Below are positions 35,557 through 46,319 of a stretch of 64,000 bases of DNA, piece after piece (positions within the stretch are counted from its first letter, which is position 1; the number at the start of each line of letters is the position of its first letter). The notes under the pieces are model-generated. The model saw only the letters and a program-made list of their open reading frames with translations. It made no database searches and was not told the origin of the DNA. The position numbers and the translations under genes are program-made. The DNA is taken from assembly GCA_027382625.1 (NCBI GenBank), contig JAJKFJ010022837.1:62001-126000 (forward strand), written 5' to 3'. Source of the stretch: Tetmemena sp. SeJ-2015. Lineage: Eukaryota; Ciliophora; Spirotrichea; Sporadotrichida; Oxytrichidae.

Positions 35557-36517
35557 ATGGAAATAAGAGCATTCCACAAGTAGATCAATATCCACCCATC
35601 TGCTACTGCTTCTGCATGCTTGGAGATAGTCACAGAAGAGGAGACATCCAAATCTACGAAACTTACCTGTTCTATTCACGGACCTATGCAAAAGGGCAAC
35701 GACTTTGCCAATTAAAGCGGAGCATCGGAATCCTGCCAAATTAAAGTGAGCATCTAGTTTGCAGATGCAATCCTCTCAGACTCTCTTATTTTGCAGCAGT
35801 TCCCAGAAGTAGAGGAATAGCTCACTTAAAAAAAATTGTTCTATATAGATTACTTTCACTTTGCAGATGGCAAGCATGCCTAGTAAAGGAGCAGCAGAGA
35901 GCGTACGAGAAAGAAGACTTAAGTTCTTGACCTAAGCAATTTCTTTTGAAGTGACCAAGGTCCTTTCCTCGTGCATTCTGGTTGAGAAGTACCCCTCCAC
36001 AAGCTTACTCTTCTAGTTTGACATTATTGAGGTTGACGGTGACCTGATTTAAAACATGATAAACTGCGCTGCAGTAGCTCTCTAAAGCAGTGAAATAGAA
36101 TGCAGATGCATCCTAATGTAATTATTTATTAAATTTATAAAATTGCTATAATTTAGCATCCCTACTGCTTTATCGATAGTTGTTTTAGCAGATAGGAAAA
36201 GTTTTTTAAGTTCAAGATAGTTTTATATGGATTAAAAAGCAACAAGAATTAGAAGAATGAATTGGAGAGTTGGCTTCTCGCAGATCCCTCACTATCAATT
36301 CTAAGGAATCAGACCTAGCTTTCACATAAAGCCCTCTTTGTAGTGAATTCCAATACTCAAGAAATTATATCATCTAGCATCAAACTTATATTTCAAATAT
36401 AAATTTCTTAAACCTTTAGGAAAGATTCTGCCATTAGACTTAGAAGAAATAGAAACCATGACGGGTATTGCTCTCAAGGCTTGCAGTCAAATTCATGCTT
36501 ACATAATTGACGCATGA
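35557..36517 (+). CDS. RNase PH-fold exosome subunit
   Basis: The exosome core ring, made of RNase PH-fold subunits, threads RNA for 3'-5' decay and processing in nucleus and cytosol. Start taken at ATG 35557 (MEIRAFHKQINIHPSAT). Visible order: SACLEIVTEEE and CSIHGPMQKG (first beta sheet), then FADG-MPSKGAAESVRERRLK, LVEKYPSTSLLFQFDIIEV, DGDLIQNMINCAAVALQSSE (the classic RNase PH D-G-x-L ... NAA region), SWLLADPSLSIL, and the C-terminal helix LDLEEIETMTGIALKACSQI with TGA at 36515-36517. The active-site Asp cluster of bacterial RNase PH is not evident, as in most eukaryotic subunits. Which subunit (Rrp41, Rrp42, Rrp43, Rrp45, Rrp46 or Mtr3) cannot be told. Two to three inserts interrupt it. 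Confidence 0.8.
35758..35859. other. Probable IES or intron, 10 bp repeat TTTGCAGATG
   Basis: TTTGCAGATG occurs at 35758-35767 and again at 35860-35869. Removing 102 bp keeps phase and brings VSIQFADG next to the MPSKGAAES segment, with a further 4 bp break at 35870. The ten-base match is far longer than expected by chance at this spacing. Confidence 0.6.
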
Positions 36518-36658
36518 GATTTTAATTAGAATTTCTTTAAATAGTCCTAGTTCATACCAAATTATTACTCCTTGAGATGAGCCTTAAATAACCTTTTAAA
36601 TAAATAAAGATTTTAATCCAATTAAAAGGGATTTTAGTTATTTATTCTCAATACTAAA

Positions 36659-39638
36659 ATGCAAGCCACAGATCCTTAGCTTACCAGCTTGTCTTTCTCA
36701 TCAACCACTCCTAATTATTCTTGAAAATAAATTATAAGATTTTCAAATATAATTGCTATATTAATATTTATGTGTTTTATGAAAATTTAATTGAAAATTG
36801 ATTACTAACTATTTCTTATTGTTAAATAGTAGAGCAATTCCTTCCATCTTCAAACCTAAAGTTTCAGTCAAGCAACCGCAGTGAATAATCCTCATCTCTC
36901 GCTTTTCCAGAATAAAGTGCATTTTAAAGCAGACCACACAATAAACAATCCTAATGAACTTAATTTCTAGAGTATCGTAATCAAAAATAGACAGCCTGCG
37001 ACAAGCAATCTAATTAAGCTGCAAAAGAAATAAATCAAGGATCAGACCTTAATTAACGCACAGAGAATTGAACAGCAGCGAGTGCACTTCGCATTAGAAG
37101 ATATTAAAAAACCAGAGGAGAAGTTTGAAAATGATATTCTGGCAAATAGGGAGCTATTCCTAATGAAGCAAGATCTCAAGAAAAAAGTCAACTTCTTTTT
37201 TAAGAACTCTGAAACTGGAGGATCAACTATAGATAGAAACTAAGATGACGAGGCACCCACAAGAGGTTTTAATTACAGCTAATTTTATCCGAAGCTCAGA
37301 AATCCAACTACCAATAAAAATTAGAAGGGAGCCCAATAACATAGTAATTTAGGAAAGTGTGGGAGCTAAGGAAGCTCTATGACGGGAATCGGTCTCGGAG
37401 TTACAGTTTCTCCCTTCTAATCTCAAAATCAGAGTGGAATATATTCTCTCAATAGTAACCGAGATAATAAAAATGAGAATTAGACTGCAAACCAAATGCT
37501 TACTTTGACCATTCCTTAAATGGAGGGTAGCCCATCTAGAGCCTAAACTCTCTAAGCATTAAGAAAGAGGTCAGATGGAATTATGTAAAGCGGGAGTTCT
37601 GTGTAGAATGATAATTCAGGTAGCCAGAGAAACCATCAGATTATGAATAGACTTTCCTCAAATTCTGGGCAACACCATTCTAATAATCCGCAAAGTTTAC
37701 TTCAATCTAGGACCACATCTTTCTAACTGTAGAAGTAAAAACTGAACAATTAACACTAGTAAAATCTTCATTTATCTCCAAAATTGGGGGTTACTGAGGG
37801 AGCGATTCATATACAAACCCCAGGAAATCGAGTTTAATTTTAGAATGCAACTGTGGACTCAAGTGATGAGGATGAAATTGTTCACTTACCAACTAAGATC
37901 ATTTTAGATAAATGAGACTTTAATTTATGAGATGCTTGACAATAAGAACGAGAGATTCTACATAGAATTTAACAAGAATAAGAAAAGGTCCATGGATATT
38001 ATGTGGAATCGCCTTTCTCACATCATATGTAACAAGCGACCCAAAGAATTTGCGAAATTCATGAAGAAGATTGAGATTAATTAAGGCAACACTTTTTAAG
38101 CTTTAATTTTATCATGATATGGAGATGATGCAAAATATCAGAACACCTTCACCGAATATTTAGAAGAAATAGCAGCTCAGATCGATTGCAAACACTAAAA
38201 GAGGAGGAATAAGTTTGAAATCAAGCAGTGAGTAAAACACTTTAGTACTGAGCAAGCATCAGTCGACGGGTCCTTCATATCAGGTAAGTCTTATTGATTA
38301 AATCCTATACTCTCATAAAATAAAAGCCATGCGAATATGATCTAAAGACTGAACTTGAGTAATCAGCATACTGAATAACCAACCTTCAGAAAGCGAAGCA
38401 GCATTGATCCTTAAAATTAGACCAATCACCACTTAATGCCAAACACCTTCAACGGTAAAGACTTGACTCTAGATCATGCTTAACTTTTGAAGTAACTAAG
38501 TATGTTCTAAAGAGATGACCTTGAAAAATTAGTGAAGCAGTAGGATGAAGATCTGCTCGATGAAATGCTCGGAGTAGGAAACAGCAAATCTAAGCTTTAG
38601 GAAGCCTAGTAGAAGATTTTGCACGCAGATATTAATCTAGGCCAAAGTATAAAGAGGAAGGAAAGACTCATCAGGCATCTTGTAAAGAACAGGGCCTCAG
38701 ATCAAATGAAGAAGTCCAATTAATTCTAATCTCAAGATAACTAAAAGCGTCGCTATACTGTCGAATCAGCGGAGCTATGCGTACTCAGGAATACTGGTAA
38801 AAGAAGGCAATTTAGAGAAATTTTGAACTCAAGCTAAAAGCTATAATTTAAGAGGCTTTTGAAAGAGGAGAGTGAAGAGGTAGAATTTCAAAGTGCAAAG
38901 ATGTAAAATCATAATGAGGAGCCCTTCTTTTCCATCGCTGTGGCTTCTGAGGATGAATCATAAGCGCAACTAATTTTGTAAACTCCAGTTAATTAGAGTC
39001 ATCATATTTTTAATGAAATAAATAGTTTTCAACATCATTAAAGCACTAAAGAAAAAGAAAATCCTATATCACATACTTCGAATAATTTCATGTAAATGAA
39101 TATAGACTCTGATATTTAGAGTACATTGCTCAGCTAAAACTAAGATCTTTACTCAAGCCAGCATGCCGAAACTAAAGAATAAGCAAATGATTATACTAGA
39201 TGAGTAGAGTTTTCAGCAAAATAAACAGTTGGGTCTACAATTAAGGATTGGGATTCTGCCAAAGGTGATTACTCAAACAGCAATATTGTTAACCTTAGGT
39301 TGCGAGGATCACATGCCAAAAAGCTTTCTTATGGAGGAGGATCTGCTGGTCATTCAGCCTTAAATAAGGATATAGATTTGGTTCTTAATCAAAACGAGAA
39401 TCAAAATATCGTGAGTACCCCTAAAGTCTAAAGGAGAATTCTGAGACCAAGAACTGCAAGGCACCAGCCTTAAGAAATACAAAGCTCAAACTATTACAAG
39501 AAATAGGAGATGCTCTATGGAGATGAGATAAATTCTACAAAGCAAAGTTTGAAACTGAGAGTGCAAAGAGAATTTGAAAAGTTGAAGTAATCTCTTGATG
39601 CTTCTCATCCAAGAATAAAGAACAAATTTTTACATTGA
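36659..39638 (+). CDS. Low-complexity, coiled-coil protein of unknown function
   Basis: ATG at 36659 (MQATDPQLTSLSFSST), TGA at 39636-39638. After an early IES a long open frame reads NELNFQSIVIKNRQPATSN, KKPEEKFENDILANRELF, a Ser/Asn/Gln-rich region (about 37200-37700), an acidic patch (VDSSDEDEIVHLPTK), an apparently folded part (NERFYIEFNKNKKRSMDIM; ICNKRPKEFAKFMKKIE; FTEYLEEIAAQIDCKH) and a basic C-terminus (RVQREFEKLKQSLDAS). Several frame changes mark unplaced introns or IESs. The middle folded part may hold the function, but I recognise no domain. It converges on the GST gene with 91 bp between stops. Confidence 0.65.
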
Positions 39639-39729
39639 TTTTCATTAAAATAGTCTTCATATATCTTGTGACATCATAGTTGAGATTGAGACATCATCTT
39701 AACATTAAAATAAAAAACTATGTATCCTT

Positions 39730-40754
39730 TTTCAAAGCTTGAAAGGGATTCTCAGAGGGGGTTTAGTTCCAATAGGAAGAGTTATTAGCTCCTCTAGCCA
39801 TTTTTGAAAAGCAGGAATATGAATGACGCATCCTTATTCCTCTTTGAGTTCATCTTAGCTTCTCATGAAGTATACCCATTTTTTCACCTTTGGATATTTC
39901 TACTCTATTATCATAAATGAAGAAGCCAGTCGAAGATTCATTCAAATCTTTATTCTTACACTGGCAAGATCGTCAAAGATCTTCATAAAAAAAATATCAT
40001 ATAAAATTTTCCTCTTTCTTAGCAGTTTATATTTAAAAAAATAAATGAGTTATTTCTACTCAATCTGTTGATCCTCGTAAACTTAATTTAAAGCAGAGCC
40101 TTGTAAGAAAAATACTCTACTCGTATGTGGTAGTCCATAGATATCTATCATGGTGAATTTTGGTTGATCCATGAAGAATTGCACCATTTATGAGAATACA
40201 ATATTCATTCAAAAGCTATTCTAGCTTTGCAAAGGTCTTGTGCAATTTATCTGTGCCTCCCTTGGATTATCCATGACTCATTATGACCTCAAAAAGTACA
40301 CTGGCAAGAAATATTCATCCATTAAGATCTTCATGATCATTTATTGCTGAGCTCTTAATTCTGGATCGTCAAGATAGAGCTTCACTCCCTCATTATGGAA
40401 TCGATGATCAATATATTCCATGATAATTTTCGACTCTAAGATCGTTTGACCAGTGGGAACTTCCAAGAATGGGAGGAAACCTTCATTCAAGAGATAGTGC
40501 CATTTGGCCCTTCTCTCTAAATTAACCTGAACGTCTTGGTAATTCAAGTTCTTGGCATGTAGAGCAAGTCTTGCTTTTTCTACAAAAGGGCAGAGGTGGT
40601 GACCATAGAGCCTTATATGATTTTTATTCAAAGGAGGTCTTTGGAAGGTCTTATCTAGGATTTACATAGGCTTCAGAGTTTGAGTGATGTCCTCATCTAC
40701 AGGAGGTTAAGTAGTTTAAGGAAGAATCTAAGTCCAAGATGATTTACGATCCAT
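39730..40754 (-). CDS. Glutathione S-transferase, omega-like
   Basis: GSTs conjugate or reduce substrates with glutathione; omega-type enzymes use a Cys in the thioredoxin-fold active site. ATG at 40754 (MDRKSSWTQILPQTT). The N-terminal domain is clear: IRLYGHHLCPFVEKARLALH has the CPF motif where omega GSTs have CPF/CPY, then VNLERRAKWHYLLNEGFLP, FLEVPTGQTILESKIIMEYI with the ES pair that binds the gamma-glutamyl group, and LYLDDPELRAQQ. The helical C-terminal domain follows with frame changes: LHKTFAKLEQLLNEYCILI and YPKVKKWVYFMRSQDELK, ending KPPLRIPFKL at TGA 39730-39732. An N-terminal extension of about 45 residues is longer than usual. The assignment is strong; the subclass is likely. 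Confidence 0.9.
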
Positions 40755-40841
40755 TCTATTTTTAAGTTTAATTATGATTTAACCAAATACTTATATTGCC
40801 ATGAAAGTAGAAATTCAAAAAATAGAACTATATAATCTTCT

Positions 40842-43226
40842 TCATTTTAACTTCTTTCCCTTACTCTTGTCTTCGTTTTGATTGGAAAATTATTTCTTAT
40901 CTGGTTCGCTCTTTAATTTTCCTAGCTAACTCTTTTCCTATTACTGCTGAGTTTATAGAGGAGCCTACTTTCCATTTTTACCATTAGGGCCGTAGTTTGG
41001 CTGTAAGGCGCTGACTCCCAACTTCTCTTGATTTTCATATCTGAAAACGACCTTGTTATCTCTAATTTCAGGAGATCTCGTTTCTTCCTTCACAACTTAG
41101 TACCTCTTGCTTTTATTTGTATTCTCTCTATCATTTATGCTATCTGGCCTTAAGTCTGATTTCTTCTGAGGCTTATAAAATGATTTTATAACTTAAGACT
41201 CATCTTAAAGATATTTTGGAGAATTATTGAGTAAATAAACTTGTTGACAGAGATAGAAAGATTAGGTTTGCTCTTGCTCTTTCCAAGTTAGTTTAAGGAA
41301 CGAGATACCATTGAGGAATTGCTTTTCTAGTCTTTCAAACTCTCCAAGCTCTGCCTATTAATTTTATTGTTTTCAGTTTTCCTAATTGCTCCTTGCTGAT
41401 CCAACCTCTTTGCACTCTAATATCTATTTACCATGTTTCTACTCTAGCTCTTTAAGTTTAAAGTTTTATCACTTTGCCTTCCCATTCCTGACTCTTGTGA
41501 TTGATCATTAGTGCGAGAATTGCTACTGTTGCTAGCCATGTACATTTGCTATTCCATCATCAGTGATTTATTTAGCACCCTCAAATCATTAAGCTCTTCC
41601 TATTAAATGTCCACTAGCCGAGTTGTGTTCACAAACAGATGCTACAAATTTGACACCTCTCGTTCAGTTTCCTCAATTTTTTATTCCAAATGAGTCTTTT
41701 CCTTTTCAAACCTATAATAAATAATCTAAAAAACACCATAAATTAGACCTTTTATGATTGGTTTCTACTGCCTTTTCTAGCGTTTGTAAATGCCTCGCTT
41801 CTTTTTCTAAGCTTTAATCTCTTAATTCATGTGTCTACTACATGCTTTGGAGACTGAGTCTAGCGAAGCTTTTCTAATTTATATTTGTAGACTACCCAAG
41901 CCTAAGTTGAGGTGAAAGCTAGGAAGTGCTCATACTCGAAGTTAAAATAGGCTTGTGTTTATTCCTCCTCGCCATTTCTTGATTTGTCAAAGCAAAGTTT
42001 CCCTCCTTATCTTCTACTACAGAACCGACTGGGGCATATTTCAAGTTGCTAATCAATTACTTCAGCCTTGCCTTTAAAATTACTCTTTATTAAAAAAAAA
42101 AATTTCACTCCTTTTGCTCCTCAACATGATTTAGTTCATCGAATTTGCTTTAGAATGCTGCATCCTCCTCTCTTTTGTGCTGCTAGAGCATCCTATATTT
42201 CTCCTTCCATTTGGAAAGCTCACGATCTGCTTCCTCTTACTATTTTCCAAAGCCTGTATCCTCATCTAGCATCTGTAACTTTCTAAGCTATTGCTCGTTC
42301 TTTCCTGTGAGTTTCTTGAGATGTTTCTTCTTCTCTTTATTTATCTTTTCAACTTCAGCTATTTGATTGAGCATTTCTAGATTCCTCTGGTGCGAGCTAA
42401 AAGCCTCCAACCTATTCCGGAGACTTTTTATCTCTGCCTGTTGTTATACTATCAAGTTTTAGTTCTCTTTCAGCTTTTGGTTCTTCTCTGATAAATGCAG
42501 ATAGATGTATATATAATAGCTAAATATATACTTCTTAAATTTTAATAACTCTGCTATTTAAGGTTAATCTTCGAGAGCTCCGACGCGATGCGAGAAGAAA
42601 TTCAACTGATGCTTTGCTATTCTAATTCATTATGAAGCAAATAAGTTAGTAAAGCTATGTTTGAGTTTGGATTATCCACATCGTAAACAGCTTTCTTGAC
42701 TATCTCTTCTAGCTCAGCCACTCTCTGCGAGAATCTTGCATTTACCTGGGTAATGTGTAAGATCTCTTCACTATACTATAATTAAGCTTATGATCTTCAA
42801 GCTCATTAAAAAAGAAATCATCACAAATCAAAAACTTTTTCACTTAAGCAACTTACTCTCTAGGATCCTAGTCAGAAACTTAAGGCTAACTTTACTAAGC
42901 GGTAGAGGCCTCAGTATAAAGACGAGGATCTTGTTCAACAAAATCAGTTTGAACACCTAAAATTTTCATTACAGCTTGAAAACAGTTTATATTTGATCTC
43001 TGATATCTTTATTTGTGTGAGGTTCTTACTTTGGATTGCAGGTAACTGATTCTTATTTTTGCTCTTAGATGCTTGATTTGGGCTATTAAGAGTATATTAA
43101 GAGTAGGAGCCAGGCTCTGGAAGTATATCTCTGATAGTTTTTATTCCTTGAGGCACTGGATTACTGACCTATCTCTGCGATGCGAGCAAGTTTTGCTTCT
43201 AGCTCATTTTTTATTTCAATTACCAT
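40842..43226 (-). CDS. Long coiled-coil protein
   Basis: Start at ATG 43226 (MVIEIKNELEAKLARIAE), TGA at 40842-40844. After a Ser/Asn-rich part and a GT-AG intron (donor near 43035, acceptor near 42980) come VMKILGVQTDFVEQDPRLY, QVNARFSQRVAELEEIVKK and NPNSNIALLTYLLHNELEQ, then extended coiled coil through about 42500-41200 and a basic, Lys/Asn/Gln-rich C-terminus (GVSALQPNYGPNGKNGK). Centriolar or axonemal coiled-coil proteins often look like this, but nothing specific identifies it. A 5 bp tandem repeat at 42770-42779 breaks the frame. Neighbouring genes lie within 100 bp on each side. Confidence 0.65.
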
Positions 43227-43318
43227 TTCTCAATTGCACAAATTTCATAAATAAAGACTCATTGTTCCAATAAGAATAGCTTAACACATAACTTTTAAAT
43301 AATTCTTGCAACTCAAGA

Positions 43319-44847
43319 TCATTGACTTTCCTTTTTTTGTTGAGTAGAGTCTTCTTTAGAGTTTACTTATTTGATAGAGTCCACTAAATCTTGTGCCTTC
43401 CCTTTGACCTTTACAAAATACTTTAACTCCCTTATCAAATCTTACCTGTCTTGCTCTCTGAAAGGATAAAAATCTTTTCATCTCGTACTCCAGCTCTTGC
43501 TTAACATAGATATCGTTAGTGTACTATTTTAGTCTATGGTCTTCTGCATTAAGTATTCTCTCTACATAATTCTCGTGGTCCTTTGGAGATCGCTCGCCAT
43601 AGATCTTTTAATAGTCCATGAAGAAGTTTGGATTGATCTTATTTAGCATCCATGGGAGTTTCAGAACGCGTTGTTGCATGAACACGAAGAAAGAGGAAGA
43701 TATCCAGTAAATGAAGGCGCCAGCTGGCCACTAGTGAGTAAATGGCAAGTGGAAGAACTAAAGCACTGCAAAGAAGGATCTAAATCTATTCACCATCCAG
43801 TGCTCGTTCTCTTTCGTGATTCCTGACTATAAGTATTAAATGAAGGCTTTGAATTTACAGAAAGATTCATGTAGTTAAGCAAAGTTGCAACTATAGGAAG
43901 GATAAGCAAGGGATCTGGTTCGTTAAGATTTTTAAACCACCATATGCCTTGCCCTACTAGATCATCATTTTCGTAACTCATCTTCCTAATACTCAGAACC
44001 ATAGTAATGAAGACTGGAATTTAAATCATATTGTAGAAGTAGAAACCTGCTAAATTAACCTTGGTTTACTTAGTATAATCGTAAATAGCTCCTCCGAAAT
44101 TCCAAATGCGAGGCAAAATATTCATCTTTGAATACTTGAAGACTTATCTTGCAAGCTTGATATTAGGAGATGCCTAGGAAATCTTGTTAATGACAACCAT
44201 TTGCCTTATCATAAGAGGGGCTAATATAGCTCTCACTCCGAATCCACAAATTATGATAAATGGCATCCAAGGAATAGCAGTTGCTGCTTGTACCTTTATT
44301 AGCCAAGCGGCAGTGAACGCGAAAACTGGATTGAAGAAAGACCATAGCAGAGGCATAGCAAAGACTTTAGGCGGCTTGTATTGTAAATTTTCAGCTGCTG
44401 CTGATACAGCTTAAGCAGCTATTTCAGCCTTTCCAGCTAGATCGTTTTAAAGGAGCATTTCTTAAATTTACACTAGCTGAGTTGGGTCGCTTTCTATCTG
44501 AGCATGAAGTTTAGGATTGAACTGCTTCAGTTACTCCATATCTATCATTTTTAAAAGATCTTCAACTGGAATTTACTCTTCCACAGATTTTTGAGATTGC
44601 TTCTCTTGAGAGTCAATTGGCTACTAAGTTTCTTTAAAAGCAGGTGGCTCTGGGATCTCAAATTTTGGTCTGGGCTATAATTCATCTGATTTAGGTCTGA
44701 GTCCTGAAAAATATCGGAGACTCCTTATTTATAAAGCCTACTCCTATACCCGGACGTTTCTACTAGAGGAGATTATAAATGCAGCTTGACTTATATTGAG
44801 ATGTCTTAAGTATTTAAGTTGGAGAGTTGTCGATGCCCTTTTAGCAT
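43319..44847 (-). CDS. OXA1: Oxa1/YidC-family mitochondrial membrane insertase
   Basis: Oxa1 inserts mitochondrially made and some imported proteins into the inner membrane. Start taken at ATG 44847 (MLKGHRQLSNLN), giving a basic presequence-like N-terminus with RSLRYFSGLRP; the first residues may be joined through an IES. A Gln/Glu/Pro-rich linker leads to the core: FFNPVFAFTAAWLIKVQAAT, FIIICGFGVRAILAPLMIRQM (the conserved GxxxR-x-P helix of the family), MDYQ-type loops, IWWFKNLNEPDPLLILPIV and LPFTHQWPAGAFIYWISSSF, which is the last TM before MQQRVLKLP. The C-terminal tail is Lys/Gln-rich, as in ribosome-binding Oxa1 tails, and ends at TGA 43319-43321 after a GT-AG intron near 43415-43450. 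Confidence 0.9.
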
Positions 44848-44929
44848 TTTAAAGAGTTAAAGACATTATGAAATTATAATTTAAGGCTTAATAAATTATT
44901 ATAGGCTGACTTTAATTCATAATTCTATT

Positions 44930-45919
44930 TCATTTACAGATCGTTGATTACGCTCCCGCACTCTCAAGTTTTAATTAGAATATAGCTGGTGGATACCTCA
45001 TCTAGCATGGCATATATTTATTTGTCGCAGGCCCATTGAAGCGGCTCTCCAACCAGATTTTAGATATCAGTGACTCTTGTAGCTGTGCCACCTTTTGTGT
45101 TGTTAGTGAACATGACTCCTATGAAGTATCTTCTGGATAAGATCTTGAGATAGTAGAGCACTTCTTTCACTTGCTATTGATAGCGCTCGTGCATTTTATT
45201 AGTCTTCCCGCCACCATACTCCCAAAAGAGGCTAGACAGAGAATCAATAACCAGCATCTTCAAAGGATAGGCAAGCTGCTTCTTCTTTAAAGCTGACAAG
45301 ATCTATGACAAGTAGATTATGAGCATGTCGAAATCGTGGATCTTCATCACTTTAAGCCTGCTAAGATATTCTTAGACCTAATCTGCTTCTTTCATATCTT
45401 CTTTAGGAATCATGAAGTTCTAAAGTAAAAACTTAGACATTGCTTAATTAGATTACCTTGATTGTAGTTGAGATATTTTCAAGATTAAGATAATTGGTTG
45501 TGTCTATGTAAATTGCGCATATATCCTAATTCAAAGCGAGAGCCACCATTTTCATGCAGAGGTAAGTCTTGCCACTTCCTGAGGTGCCACTTATTTCAAC
45601 TAACTCGTTGCTTCCTATCTTATTTGGTCCAAGTCTGTTGTCTAACCTATAAGGGGGGTTTTTTAAAAAAAATCTCAGTTGACTTACTCTTCGTTGCTTG
45701 TAGTGAATTAAAACACTTTTTGGTTCTCTATTTCGCATAGCTCATATGCGTTTACTGGCTTGATGCCTTTCTCAATTGCCGCCTTTTGCATAGACCGCAT
45801 ATATAGTGTGGTCACTCACTTCTGAGTTCTTTGACTTGCACTTTTCCAAATCCTCAGTAGTTGCAAGCAGCATCTCAGAAATGGAGCTCACTCCCAGAAT
45901 ATTCATCAGTTCCCTCCAT
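44930..45919 (-). CDS. RAD51 paralog (RecA-fold recombination protein)
   Basis: RAD51 paralogs assist RAD51 filament assembly in homologous recombination. ATG at 45919 (MEGTDELMNILGVSS). A helical N-terminal part (ISEMLLATTEDLEKCKS; KAAIEKGIKPVNAYEL) is followed by the ATPase core: NRLGPNKIGSNELVEISGTS and Walker A GTSGSGKTYLC, later Walker B MLVIDSLSSLFWE, then YLKILSRRYFIGVMFTN (the conserved switch region ending in T-N) and a C-terminal LVGEPLQWACDKQIY, ending LESAGAQSTICK at TGA 44930-44932. The size (about 300 residues) and N-terminus are closest to RAD51D or XRCC2 types, but I cannot choose. A run-rich patch at 45650-45680 lies inside an insert. A 4 bp frame break sits at 45011. Confidence 0.85.
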
Positions 45920-46319
45920 TATAAACTCCTTTTAAATTTCTCTTAACAAATTAATTCGTAAGTTATTGAAACTAACATACTCCTTTCAGAAGTTTAGATT
46001 CCGATCTCTCAAATTTTTATTCAGGAATCAAATTTCAAACTGAATATTCGCTCTTATAATTATAGAATAATTAATTATGATCAGCAAATATGGATTGAGG
46101 GATGGTAACCAAACTCTTGAAATATATTTACATCTAAATATATTTTAGATGTAAAAATAGCTTTTATATTTAATCTAGCCTTTTATGAGTACGTAGCTAT
46201 TATCCTTGAATGCTCTTTGAGGAATTTTAGGAGCTATGATAAAAAAGAACAATCTGACTAAAAGAATCTTATAATCTCTACTGCTTTTAACCCCTATATA
46301 AACTAATAAATATTTAATA
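45920..46319. other. AT-rich intergenic stretch upstream of RAD51 paralog
   Basis: No gene recognised. It contains the 12 bp inverted repeat listed separately. Confidence 0.6.
46127..46155. repeat. Perfect 12 bp inverted repeat with 5 bp loop
   Basis: TTTACATCTAAA at 46127-46138 is matched by its exact inverse TTTAGATGTAAA at 46144-46155 around TATAT. It could form a stem-loop or be a palindromic binding site. It lies in AT-rich intergenic DNA about 200 bp upstream of the RAD51 paralog start. Confidence 0.8.
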
